DNA of 64,000 nucleotides from positions 62,001-126,000 of the forward strand of contig NZ_JARTLM010000001.1 in the NCBI RefSeq assembly GCF_029625905.1, written 5' to 3'. The translations under genes and the position numbers were made by a program. Positions 26,479-34,955 of the stretch are shown piece by piece (the first letter of the stretch is position 1; every line of letters begins with the position of its first letter). The notes under the pieces are model-generated. The model worked only from the letters and a program-made list of their open reading frames with translations, made no database searches and was not told the origin of the DNA. The DNA comes from Hydrogenovibrio sp. 3SP14C1. Its GTDB lineage: Bacteria > Pseudomonadota > Gammaproteobacteria > Thiomicrospirales > Thiomicrospiraceae.

Positions 26479-27924
26479 TCAAGAAGAACAACTAAGCTGT
26501 AACCCTTTTTGTTCAGGCGTCGGCGGCTGTTGAAATTCCGCCAGGCCTGGGTGATTTTCAAATGGCGAATGTAATGCTTTAATCCAATCATTCAGCGGTT
26601 GAAAACTACCCACTTCGGCGGCTTCAATAATCTGTTGTGCAATGTAGTTGCGTAAGATAATCGACGGGTTGTTGGCGAGGATACGTTGTTGTCTTTTGTC
26701 TTCGCCCAGCGCTTCTTGCGCCACGCGTTGATGGTAGCGTTCAAACCAAGGCTCAAATTCTTCTGGCTGACTGAGCAAGCGTCTTAGCTCATTTTCATCC
26801 GTGTGCCCTAGCTTAGCTAAGCGGCGGAAAAACAAACTGAAATCGACCCGTTGCTTGTCCATTAGCACCAGCAAATCCCCAATCAAATCTTTATCCGTCT
26901 CCTGTTGGGTTGCCAAACCGAGTTTGGCGTTCATTTCGCTCACATACTGTTGGTTATAGGTTTGCACAAAATGATCCAGCGCAGCCGTTTGTTCAGCGTT
27001 GGTGACACTTTGCCCAAACGCGGCGGCGAGCACCTGGCAGTTCCACACGCCGATTTTAGGTTGCTGATTGTAGGCATAGCGCCCTTCCACATCGGAATGG
27101 TTACAGATGTATTCGATTTGAAAGTCATCGAAAAAGGCGTAAGGCCCGAAATCAAAGGTCTCACCGATGATCGACATATTGTCGGAATTCATCACGCCGT
27201 GATTGAAGCCGACCGCCTGCCATTTCGCCATCAACTTGGCGGTGCGACCACACACGGCTTTCAATAAAGCGCCGGCTTGCTCGTCTTCAGGCAGGTCGGC
27301 CAACTCGGGGTAATGATGTTGGATCACAAACGCAATCAAAGCGTCCAACGCGTCTTTGCCCAACGAAGCGGCCCATTCAAAATGACCAAAACGAATATGC
27401 GTGGGGGTAACACGAATAAGACTGGCGCGCGGTTCAAAGATTTCACGCTGTACTTGTTCTTGGCTACTGGCAATCGCCAAGGCACGCGTCGTCGGCACGC
27501 CCAAGCCGTGCAAAGCTTCGGAAGCGAGGTATTCCCGAATGACGGAACGCAACACGGCGCGCCCGTCGCCGCGACGTGAAAACGGTGTGCGTCCGGCGCC
27601 TTTAAGATGAAACTCCCAGGCCTGGTTATTTTGATCACGCCATTGCCCTAGCAGTAAGCCACGGCCATCCCCCAAATCGGGATTGTAATAGCCGAATTGA
27701 TGGCCGGTGTATTTTTGCGCCAATGGAATCAGATTGAAGTTAATCAGACTGTCATCAGTTAAATTGCCCGACGCCAGCGCCAGCAATTGCTTGTCATTCA
27801 ACTCACAATTCAACTCGTCCATCAGGCTGCGATTGACAGTGACCAGTCGAGCATTTTGCTGGGGTTCGGGAAGAACCAATTCATAAAAATCATTGGGCAA
27901 TTTTAAAAACGCGCTTTGTTGCAT
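26479..27924 (-). CDS. selO: Protein adenylyltransferase SelO (YdiU)
   Basis: 481 residues, the usual bacterial length. Characteristic blocks are LGDGRGLLLGQWRD, HLKGAGRTPFSRRGDGRAVL, SVIREYLASEALHGLGVPTT, NHGVMNSDNMSI and DFGPYAFFDDF. SelO is a pseudokinase-fold enzyme that transfers AMP from ATP to Ser, Thr or Tyr of target proteins and is tied to redox homeostasis. The protein ends CSS, the position where eukaryotic SelO has selenocysteine. AAGG lies upstream of the ATG. The gene contains two copies of CCAGGCCTGG (26541-26550 and 27616-27625). Its 3' part has a degenerate duplicate at 24739-24916. Confidence 0.95.
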   Translation of the reverse strand: MQQSAFLKLPNDFYELVLPEPQQNARLVTVNRSLMDELNCELNDKQLLALASGNLTDDSLINFNLIPLAQKYTGHQFGYYNPDLGDGRGLLLGQWRDQNNQAWEFHLKGAGRTPFSRRGDGRAVLRSVIREYLASEALHGLGVPTTRALAIASSQEQVQREIFEPRASLIRVTPTHIRFGHFEWAASLGKDALDALIAFVIQHHYPELADLPEDEQAGALLKAVCGRTAKLMAKWQAVGFNHGVMNSDNMSIIGETFDFGPYAFFDDFQIEYICNHSDVEGRYAYNQQPKIGVWNCQVLAAAFGQSVTNAEQTAALDHFVQTYNQQYVSEMNAKLGLATQQETDKDLIGDLLVLMDKQRVDFSLFFRRLAKLGHTDENELRRLLSQPEEFEPWFERYHQRVAQEALGEDKRQQRILANNPSIILRNYIAQQIIEAAEVGSFQPLNDWIKALHSPFENHPGLAEFQQPPTPEQKGLQLSCSS

Positions 27925-28088
27925 ACACCTTGAATCCTTATTAAAAACCCTGAAATAAAAATGATTTCAACGCCTTATTGATTGGGTTTCATTATAACGG
28001 ACGTGTGGGTGTTCACCTAAGAAACAGGCGATTTTAACCGGACAAAGCACAAGGAAAAGCACCGGAAAAAGTGGTTTAACATCGAATA

Positions 28089-28114
28089 AAAAATAGCCAG
28101 GCCTGGCTATTTTT
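28089..28114. terminator. 26-bp perfect palindrome terminator
   Basis: Five A, TAGC, CAGGCCTG core (decamer at 28097-28106), GCTA, five T. It lies 28 bp beyond the stop of the FetB-like gene and upstream of selO, so it most likely ends fetB transcripts. Confidence 0.8.
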
Positions 28115-28141
28115 GAAAAACGTCAGAAAAAAGAAATTAAA

Positions 28142-28933
28142 TCAGTTTCGAATCAAATGATCCAGCGTTAAACGCATGCGCTGATCGAATAAACGCTTTT
28201 GCGCCAACCACAGCGCAATTAACACACCGGAGGCGGTGGAAACAGTAATCAACAGCATGATCATGATTTGGTATTTGACCGCTTCAATCGGGTCAATGCC
28301 GGCAAGGATTTGCCCAGTCATCATGCCGGGGAGCGACACTATCCCAGCGGCAGCGAGCATATTAATGACGGGAATCATTGCCGTGTGCAGGCTTTGGCGT
28401 TTTAAAAACATCATGGATTCTTTGGCGGTTTTGCCCAATGCCAACTGCGCTTCGATTTGGTTTTTCTGTTTCACCGCGCTTTTGGTTAAAGCGTCCAGCC
28501 CCAACCCAATAGCGGTCATGCTGTTGCCCAAAATCATGCCTAACAAGGGAATGGCGTATTGCGCTTCATACCAAGGCTCTGGTTGAACCACCAAGGTCAA
28601 TGTAAACACTGTCAACACCAATGCGGTCATCGATAACGACATCAAGCCAACCACAAATGAGCCGGCTTTTTGAAATCGATAGGTCTGACGTTTGAGGATT
28701 TCATAACCGGCAAAGGAGAGCATAATCGCACTGACCAGCCCCACTAATAACAGACTGCCTGCATTGAACACCCAGCTCAACCAAACACCCATCAAGAGCA
28801 GTTGGATTACCATGCGAACAGACGCAACCCAAAGTTGTCGGGTTTCTTTGAATCCGTTCAGCATCAATAAAATGCCGAGTAAAAATACCATGCCAGCCAG
28901 ACTGGCTAAATCCATATACCCTAAGGTTATCAT
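28142..28933 (-). CDS. fetB: FetB-like ABC permease (UPF0014 family)
   Basis: 263 residues, seven predicted membrane helices. The family signature LLGMILGNSMTAIGLGLDAL and the conserved EAQLALGKTAKES and IPVINMLAAAGIVSLPGMMTGQ are clear. E. coli FetAB is an iron exporter that protects against oxidative stress; no FetA ATPase gene is adjacent here, so a partner must be encoded elsewhere. The start at 28933 is preferred over 28939 because AGGA lies 8 bp before the former and only 2 bp before the latter. A decamer-based terminator follows. Confidence 0.82.
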   Translation of the reverse strand: MITLGYMDLASLAGMVFLLGILLMLNGFKETRQLWVASVRMVIQLLLMGVWLSWVFNAGSLLLVGLVSAIMLSFAGYEILKRQTYRFQKAGSFVVGLMSLSMTALVLTVFTLTLVVQPEPWYEAQYAIPLLGMILGNSMTAIGLGLDALTKSAVKQKNQIEAQLALGKTAKESMMFLKRQSLHTAMIPVINMLAAAGIVSLPGMMTGQILAGIDPIEAVKYQIMIMLLITVSTASGVLIALWLAQKRLFDQRMRLTLDHLIRN

Positions 28934-29046
28934 TGTCATATTCCTGTTATATAACGGTCATCACAAACTCACGCAGTTGTCACATTCAAGTCAAGTAAGC
29001 CTTGCAAAATAAGGCCGTTACATGACATTACTAAAAGAGTCACTTG

Positions 29047-30783
29047 ATGCTGAATATTGAACAGACCATTCTGGAAAAATACCCTGATTTTCACCAAAAG
29101 ACCGGGGCAAAAAAACTGATTTCGTTTTTACAAAAACTGACGTTTGAAAAAGAGATCAATCAGTTTATTGAAGAAAACAAACATCTGCGCGGCTTTGCTT
29201 TTCTGGACAAGAGTTTAGAGCATTATAACTTCACCTATCAAGTGAATAATCGCTCTTTTAATAATATTCCAGCAGATGGTCGTGTGGTGATTGTGGCGAA
29301 CCATCCGATCGGTTCTTTGGACGGTTTGGCATTATTGAAGTTTATTCGCAGCATTCGGCCAGATGTTCGTGTGGTGGCGAATCAACTGTTGGCAAAGGTC
29401 AAACCGTTCCAATCTTTATTTTTAACCATCGATAATATGTCGAGCCAGGCAAGCCACAAAGCACACTTCAAAGCGATGATTGAGGCGTTGGAAAATGAAG
29501 AAGCGGTGATTATATTTCCCGCAGGAGAGGTGTCTCGTATTCGCCCTAGTGGTGTGCGGGACAGTGCCTGGAAAACCGGATTTCTAAAACTGGCGAAAAA
29601 AACCCAATCACCGATTGTGCCAGTGTATATCGATGCCCGAAATTCGGCGTTGTTTTATGGCTTATCGACGCTTTACAAACCCCTCGGCACTTTGATGCTG
29701 GTGAAGGAAATGTTTAATAAGCATGATCAGCAAATCGCTTTTCATGTCGGCGCCCCCGTGCCTTGGAAATCGTTAGCGAACTGTGATTTGCCCGCGTTGA
29801 CCATTGCAAAGCTGTTCCGCAAACATATCTACCGCCTGAATTACCCTGCCAAGGCGGCGAATAAATTCCCGTTTAAAACCGAAAACACCATTGCGCATCC
29901 GGTGAATCGCAAGGCGCTAAAAAAAGATTTAAAAAATGCTGAATTGCTTGGAGAGACGGCCGATGGCAAAAAGATTTTTCTGTTTGATTATGAACCCGAT
30001 TCGCCAGTAATGCATGAGATCGGCCGTTTGCGTGAATTAACGTTTAGAACGGTGGAAGAAGGGACTGGCCATTCATTTGACTTGGATAAGTATGATGCCG
30101 ATTACCGTCATTTGGTGTTATGGGATGATGAAGACTTGGAAATTGTCGGTGCTTACCGTATTGGAGAGTGTCGACATATCGTTGCACAGCAAGGCATTGA
30201 GGGGCTTTACACCAGCACTTTATTTAACATCAAACCAGAAATGGGCGATTATTTACCGAATGCTTTGGAGATGGGGCGTAGCTTTGTGCAGCCACGTTAC
30301 TGGGGCAAACGCAGTTTGGATTATCTCTGGTATGGCATTGGCGCTTATGTTGCCCGCCATCCGGAAACCAAATATCTGTTTGGCCCAGTGAGTTTGTCCG
30401 ATGCTTATCCCGCTCGTTCGAAAGATTTAATTGTGTCTTTTTTTCAAACTCAGATGGGATCACAACAAGATTTAGCCATTGGAAAACGGCCTTTTATTCC
30501 CAGCGATGATGTACAAGCCACCGCCAAAGAAGATTTCACTGGCGATTATAAAACCGGTTACAAAAAGCTCAATGCTTTGTTAACCGCCGAAGGGGTGAAA
30601 GTGCCGACCCTGTTCAAACAGTATGCTGAGTTGTGTGAACCGGGTGGCTGTCGTTTTATCGACTTCAGTGTCGATCCAGATTTCAACGATTGTATCGACA
30701 GCTTGATTCTGGTTGAAATTGATAAAATCAAAGCCAAAAAACGTGATCGTTATCTCGCACCAATGAATGCCGCTTCAGCTTAA
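29047..30783 (+). CDS. Two-domain acyltransferase (PlsC-like plus GNAT-like), OlsF-type candidate
   Basis: 578 residues. The N-terminal half has the glycerophospholipid acyltransferase motifs: VANHPIGSLDG (the HxxxxD type), IFPAGEVSR and PIVPVYIDARNS. The C-terminal half (about 310-570) has the OlsB/hemolysin-type N-acyltransferase pattern, LREL TFR within HEIGRLRELTFRTVEEGTG, then EMGRSFVQPRYWGKRSLDYL and YLFGPVSLSDAYP. This order is that of OlsF, which makes ornithine lipid from ornithine in two acylations. Ornithine lipids replace phospholipids under phosphate limitation, but no Pho-box was identified here. The ATG at 29047 is preferred to a TTG at 29044. It could instead make another acylated amino-acid lipid. 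Confidence 0.75.
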   Translation: MLNIEQTILEKYPDFHQKTGAKKLISFLQKLTFEKEINQFIEENKHLRGFAFLDKSLEHYNFTYQVNNRSFNNIPADGRVVIVANHPIGSLDGLALLKFIRSIRPDVRVVANQLLAKVKPFQSLFLTIDNMSSQASHKAHFKAMIEALENEEAVIIFPAGEVSRIRPSGVRDSAWKTGFLKLAKKTQSPIVPVYIDARNSALFYGLSTLYKPLGTLMLVKEMFNKHDQQIAFHVGAPVPWKSLANCDLPALTIAKLFRKHIYRLNYPAKAANKFPFKTENTIAHPVNRKALKKDLKNAELLGETADGKKIFLFDYEPDSPVMHEIGRLRELTFRTVEEGTGHSFDLDKYDADYRHLVLWDDEDLEIVGAYRIGECRHIVAQQGIEGLYTSTLFNIKPEMGDYLPNALEMGRSFVQPRYWGKRSLDYLWYGIGAYVARHPETKYLFGPVSLSDAYPARSKDLIVSFFQTQMGSQQDLAIGKRPFIPSDDVQATAKEDFTGDYKTGYKKLNALLTAEGVKVPTLFKQYAELCEPGGCRFIDFSVDPDFNDCIDSLILVEIDKIKAKKRDRYLAPMNAASA

Positions 30784-30807
30784 AATTAGCCAGGCCTGGC
30801 TAATTTT
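30782..30807. terminator. 26-bp perfect palindrome overlapping the stop codon
   Basis: AAAATTAGC, CAGGCCTG, GCTAATTTT with the decamer at 30790-30799. Its first bases are the last two of the acyltransferase stop codon. This shows how closely the decamer-based palindromes attach to gene ends. Confidence 0.8.
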
Positions 30808-30828
30808 GAATAAGTTGAGTGGATACAA

Positions 30829-30854
30829 AAAAGGCGCATTTAAATGCGCCTTTT
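30829..30854. terminator. 26-bp perfect palindrome without the decamer
   Basis: AAAAGGCGCATTT mirrored by AAATGCGCCTTTT, between the acyltransferase gene and the oppositely oriented DUF1328 gene. It can terminate both. Confidence 0.8.
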
Positions 30855-30901
30855 AATCTAGATTTGTCAGCGATGTTTTATCGCTTTTTATCGCAAAAAA
30901 T

Positions 30902-31072
30902 TTATGGCGATTTTCCTCGAACAGCACGAGAAACGGCCGAGACAATCAGTAAAACGAGAAAAATAAAGAAAAGAATTTTTGCGATTTCCGCCGATGCGCC
31001 GGCGATACCTGTAAAACCAAATACCCCTGCAATGATTGCAAGAACTAAAAACGTAAGAGACCATGACAACAT
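30902..31072 (-). CDS. DUF1328 family small membrane protein (YtjA-like)
   Basis: 56 residues, read directly from the minus strand: starts [20 protein letters not shown] and ends [11 protein letters not shown]. The family's [19 protein letters not shown] is clear, with two hydrophobic helices flanking it. Such proteins are small inner-membrane components of unknown function, often induced by stress. AGGGGA lies upstream of the ATG. It is convergent with the acyltransferase gene and separated from it by the palindrome at 30829-30854. Confidence 0.88.
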   Translation of the reverse strand: MLSWSLTFLVLAIIAGVFGFTGIAGASAEIAKILFFIFLVLLIVSAVSRAVRGKSP

Positions 31073-31310
31073 AGAACTTCCCCTTTTTTATTGATTCGAA
31101 ATAATACTAACACAATTTTATTATCTTCAGAACGAGAACCTATCAAGACAATGATTTTTGAGATGACATTTGTTATTCATCATTAACATATTGATATAGA
31201 TTAAAAAAATCATGCCAAAAGTCCGTTATTCACAAAAATTAAAACGCTTAAACTCTTATATTTTATATGGTAGGATTTAAGGTAAAATAATAGATGAGCT
31301 CATAATATAA

Positions 31311-32195
31311 ATGAACGCCTTAAAAGCACTCTTGATCAGTTGTGTGGTCTTAATTTCCGGTTGCAGTTCTCAAGCTGATGAACCGTTAAAAATCATTACC
31401 AACAGTTGGATTGGAAACTCCCCTCTTTTTTATGCCAAAGAACAGGGCTGGTTAGAGGAACACAATATCAAGCTGTCTACAGTGGTCTCTTTAGGTGAGA
31501 GCAATCATATCTACCATACTTCGAATCTTGATGGCTTCACTGGAACGCAGTATGAATTTCATAAAGCGTATGCAATCGATCCAACCTTAATTCCAATTAT
31601 GATGCTCGATCGCTCTGTTGGGGGCGATATGGTTATGAGCAACCGTAGTATCGAGGCGCTTAAATCGATTCCTGCAGACCAACCGATTGACGTTTTTCTG
31701 GAAATTGACAGTGTTAATTACCCGCTTTTTAAGGATTTCATTCAGCGCTATGGCCTTGCAAACAAGTCTTTTAACTTGATCAACAATGATCATTTAAAAA
31801 TGCAGCACGAGATTACTCAAAAGAGTACTCCCAACATTATCGTGACTTATTCCCCTTACAATCACCAATTGAAAAAAAAGGGATTTAATACTCTCGCGTC
31901 GACCGGCGAAGGACTCGATTTATTGGTATTGGACGCCCTGTATACCAATAAAGAAAGTTACCATAAACATCAGCACCAATTTTTAGCGTTAAAAACACTG
32001 GTGAATCGAGCCATCAACGCTTTGAAACAAAACCCTAAACACTATTATGAAAAGGTCAGTCCTTATCTGGAAAGTGCCAGCTACGCCGAGTTTCAACAAA
32101 GCCTTCAAACCATCGAATGGTTGAATGGCGGTATTTCGCCATCGCTCATTGATCGAATCAACGAGGCTCAATTTCCAATAAGGGACTTGTTATAG
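31311..32195 (+). CDS. Periplasmic-binding lipoprotein (NMT1/ThiY/TauA-like) paired with a GGDEF/EAL gene
   Basis: 294 residues. The lipoprotein signal ends in LISGCSS, placing the lipidated Cys near residue 18. The mature part follows the NMT1/SsuA-like binding fold (PLKIITNSWIGNSPLFYAKE, LDGFTGTQYEFHKAYAID). No ABC permease or ATPase gene is nearby. The stop is one base before the ATG of a membrane GGDEF/EAL protein, so the two are translationally coupled. This layout recalls NspS/MbaA of Vibrio cholerae, where a binding protein signals polyamine to a cyclic-di-GMP enzyme. By analogy it is a ligand sensor and not an importer. The ligand is unknown. The 238 bp upstream are AT-rich with no other gene. 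Confidence 0.8.
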   Translation: MNALKALLISCVVLISGCSSQADEPLKIITNSWIGNSPLFYAKEQGWLEEHNIKLSTVVSLGESNHIYHTSNLDGFTGTQYEFHKAYAIDPTLIPIMMLDRSVGGDMVMSNRSIEALKSIPADQPIDVFLEIDSVNYPLFKDFIQRYGLANKSFNLINNDHLKMQHEITQKSTPNIIVTYSPYNHQLKKKGFNTLASTGEGLDLLVLDALYTNKESYHKHQHQFLALKTLVNRAINALKQNPKHYYEKVSPYLESASYAEFQQSLQTIEWLNGGISPSLIDRINEAQFPIRDLL

Positions 32196-32196
32196 C

Positions 32197-34191
32197 ATGC
32201 TTTCGATCCGTTACTTTTTTGTAATTTCCTTGCTTACAATCATGACCGTTTTTTACGGCGTCTTTTTTTATTATTATCTAAATGACCAACAAAAAAAGAC
32301 CGACTTGATTGTTGAAAGTATCCGACACGACTTGTCCGAAACCGCCTATGTTATTTCCAGCGAACTGAAAACGCCTGAATCGATTCGAGGGTTTAAATCC
32401 TTTTTACACCGAAAAGTGGCCAACAGCCCTCTGATATCTGCCTTGGTTGTAGGGTATGAAAACAAAATTGTCCTCACAACAGATCCGTCAATTCAATCGC
32501 TACCGACGGAACTTACCATACAAAAAAAACTGATGGAGCTGTCACCTCAGCAACTCACTCAGCACCAAATATTCGAAACGGATATTCATTTCTTTATTCA
32601 AGATAAACCCTCTCGTCTAAATCTTTTTCTTTACGTTGACCGACCTTATATTGAAAAATACTTTGCTGAAAGCCAACATAACTTTTTGCTGTTTTTCGGT
32701 CTCGTCCCGTTTTTAATGATAATGTTTTTATGGTTTGTCCTAAAAAAATATGTCACCTTACCGCTTGAACTGCTACGTCAGTACGCCTATTACCAATCAA
32801 ACGTTCCTACTAAGTTTAAATTACGGGAATTGGAATATATCCGTTCTTCCATGGTGCAAACCTTTGATCGATTGGATAACGAAAAAAATGAACTGTATCG
32901 TCAAGCCAGAACCGACAATCTTTCTGGATTAGCCAACCGAAACCATTTAAATGAACGTATCAATTGGTTGATTTCAGAATATTCTCGTACCGGACAAGAG
33001 TTTGCGGTTTTGTTTATGGACTTGGATAACTTTAAAACGGTTAACGACATGCTGGGCCATGAAGTCGGCGATAATTTATTAAAAAATGTGTCTACAATTA
33101 TCCAAGAAGTTCTACGAGATTACGACATTATTGCTCGCGTCGGAGGAGACGAGTTCGTCATTGTCTTGAACTATTTTCAGTCCAACTTTGAACTGACCCA
33201 TGTCATTAATCGTATTCTGGATAGAATCAGCGAAGTACACATGGTCGATACGCATCCGGTGAAAGTCTCTGCCAGTATCGGGGTGGTCTGCTTTCCAAAA
33301 GATGGTAACAATATCACCGCCTTGATGAAAAATGCCGACATTGCCATGTATGAAGCTAAGAACCTAGGTAAAAACCAATTTAAATTCTTTACGGAGTCGT
33401 TACACAAGCAAGTCATTGGAGAAATTCAGCTGGAACAAGACATGCAACGCGGGTTACGAAACGACGAATTCGAGTTGTATTTTCAACCTAAAGTATCGGT
33501 TCATAATGACAGAGTGGTTGGTGCGGAAGCCTTGGTGCGCTGGATTGATCCAGACAAAGGTATTATTCCACCCAATGATTTTATTCCTTTAGCGGAAAAA
33601 ACCGGGTTAATGGTTCCTTTAGGGGACTGGGTATTAAAAACGGCCATTGAGCAACAAATCAAATGGAAAGAACAAGGATTGGGTGATCTACAAATTTCGG
33701 TGAACTTATCACCTATTCAGTTACTTGATACCCTTTTCGACCGTAAGATTCAAGCCCTCATTAATCAATCGGGCATCAACCCTGCAAAACTCGACATCGA
33801 AATGACCGAATCGCAGTTTATGGAGAACACAGAACAAAACTTGAATAGCCTGACGGTAATGCGGCAACAAGGCGTGACCATTTCTTTGGATGATTTCGGA
33901 ACGGGCTATTCTTCATTGGCCTACTTGAAGAAATTTCCAATTGATACCTTAAAAATCGATAAGAGCTTTATTGATGATTATGCCACCGAGTCAGGTGCCA
34001 TTTTTATCGAAACCATTGTCAAAATAGCCCACACACTGGAGTTGAATGTCGTCGCAGAAGGCATTGAGCAAGAGGCGCAGTTGAATTACATCGCAAAAAC
34101 AGGCTGTGAAACCTATCAAGGTTATTACTGCTCTGCGCCCCTTCCAGTGGCAGAATTTGAGGCATTTATGAAAGAACGTTCAACCACCTAA
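32197..34191 (+). CDS. Membrane GGDEF-EAL dual-domain cyclic-di-GMP enzyme
   Basis: 664 residues. A membrane helix at about 5-27 and another at about 165-187 enclose a periplasmic sensor of roughly 135 residues. The GGDEF domain has an intact active loop (RVGGDEFVIVLN), and the EAL domain is intact as well (AEALVRWIDP, NLSPIQLL, EMTESQF, DDFGTGYSSLAYLKK, KIDKSFIDD, VAEGIEQ). Either activity, or both, may therefore be live. It follows the binding lipoprotein by one base, so its periplasmic domain is the likely docking partner for that protein. Output is probably attachment or motility control, as for related systems, but no target is visible. Confidence 0.92.
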   Translation: MLSIRYFFVISLLTIMTVFYGVFFYYYLNDQQKKTDLIVESIRHDLSETAYVISSELKTPESIRGFKSFLHRKVANSPLISALVVGYENKIVLTTDPSIQSLPTELTIQKKLMELSPQQLTQHQIFETDIHFFIQDKPSRLNLFLYVDRPYIEKYFAESQHNFLLFFGLVPFLMIMFLWFVLKKYVTLPLELLRQYAYYQSNVPTKFKLRELEYIRSSMVQTFDRLDNEKNELYRQARTDNLSGLANRNHLNERINWLISEYSRTGQEFAVLFMDLDNFKTVNDMLGHEVGDNLLKNVSTIIQEVLRDYDIIARVGGDEFVIVLNYFQSNFELTHVINRILDRISEVHMVDTHPVKVSASIGVVCFPKDGNNITALMKNADIAMYEAKNLGKNQFKFFTESLHKQVIGEIQLEQDMQRGLRNDEFELYFQPKVSVHNDRVVGAEALVRWIDPDKGIIPPNDFIPLAEKTGLMVPLGDWVLKTAIEQQIKWKEQGLGDLQISVNLSPIQLLDTLFDRKIQALINQSGINPAKLDIEMTESQFMENTEQNLNSLTVMRQQGVTISLDDFGTGYSSLAYLKKFPIDTLKIDKSFIDDYATESGAIFIETIVKIAHTLELNVVAEGIEQEAQLNYIAKTGCETYQGYYCSAPLPVAEFEAFMKERSTT

Positions 34192-34293
34192 GCCCACCAA
34201 AAAAACCAACCCATTCAAAGGAAGTTGACAGCTTCGCCACATCAACACACAATAGCCATAACTCAACATATTGATGAGACGGGAGATGAATGC

Positions 34294-34887
34294 ATGTGGG
34301 ATGAACGATATAGTGCAAATCACTACATATACGGTACAGAACCGAATGAGTTTTTACGACAGAATGTTGAGACCATTCCGCGTGGAGAAGTTTTATGCCT
34401 TGCAGAAGGTGAAGGCCGTAACGCCGTTTTTCTTGCCAAGCAAGGATATCAGGTCACGGCTGTTGACAATTCTTTAGTCGGAATCGCCAAAGCTCGGAAG
34501 TTGGCGCAATCTGAAAATGTCTCAATCCAATTCATCCACGCCAATTTAGCGACCTTTAACCTAGGTGAAAACCGTTGGGATGGCATCATCTCTATTTTCT
34601 GCCATTTACCGGAATCCATCCGTAAACCGTTACATCAGAACATCACCACCGCTTTAAAACCTGGCGGCATTTTTTTGCTGGAAGCTTATACCCCCAAACA
34701 ACTGGAACACGAAACCGGCGGCCCCAAAGATACCAGTTTAATGATGTCGAAAGCGTTACTTTTGGAAGAGCTCAACGGCATGTATTTCAAACACCTGGCC
34801 GAACTGGAACGTAACATTGAAGAAGGCACGCATCACTTTGGAATCGGGGCAGTGGTGCAGGCAATTGCCGAAAAACTGAATACCTGA
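34294..34887 (+). CDS. Class I SAM-dependent methyltransferase (TehB-like)
   Basis: 197 residues. The N-terminus MWDERYSANHYIYGTEPNEF is the usual start of this group. Motif I reads LCLAEGEGRNAVFLAKQG, followed by VTAVDNSLVGIAKAR. A later IISIFCHLPESIRKPLH is characteristic of thiol- and oxyanion-methylating members such as TehB/TPMT-like enzymes. An in-frame TTG at 34225 gives a 220-residue version, but GGGAG lies 8 bp before the ATG at 34294, which also matches the family length. The substrate is unknown; chalcogen oxyanions or small thiols are possible. Confidence 0.85.
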   Translation: MWDERYSANHYIYGTEPNEFLRQNVETIPRGEVLCLAEGEGRNAVFLAKQGYQVTAVDNSLVGIAKARKLAQSENVSIQFIHANLATFNLGENRWDGIISIFCHLPESIRKPLHQNITTALKPGGIFLLEAYTPKQLEHETGGPKDTSLMMSKALLLEELNGMYFKHLAELERNIEEGTHHFGIGAVVQAIAEKLNT

Positions 34888-34955
34888 ATAAATGCACCTG
34901 GTCGTTTAAATTCGGTTCAAGGGTAGGTATCATAACGACCAAACTTTAATCAACG

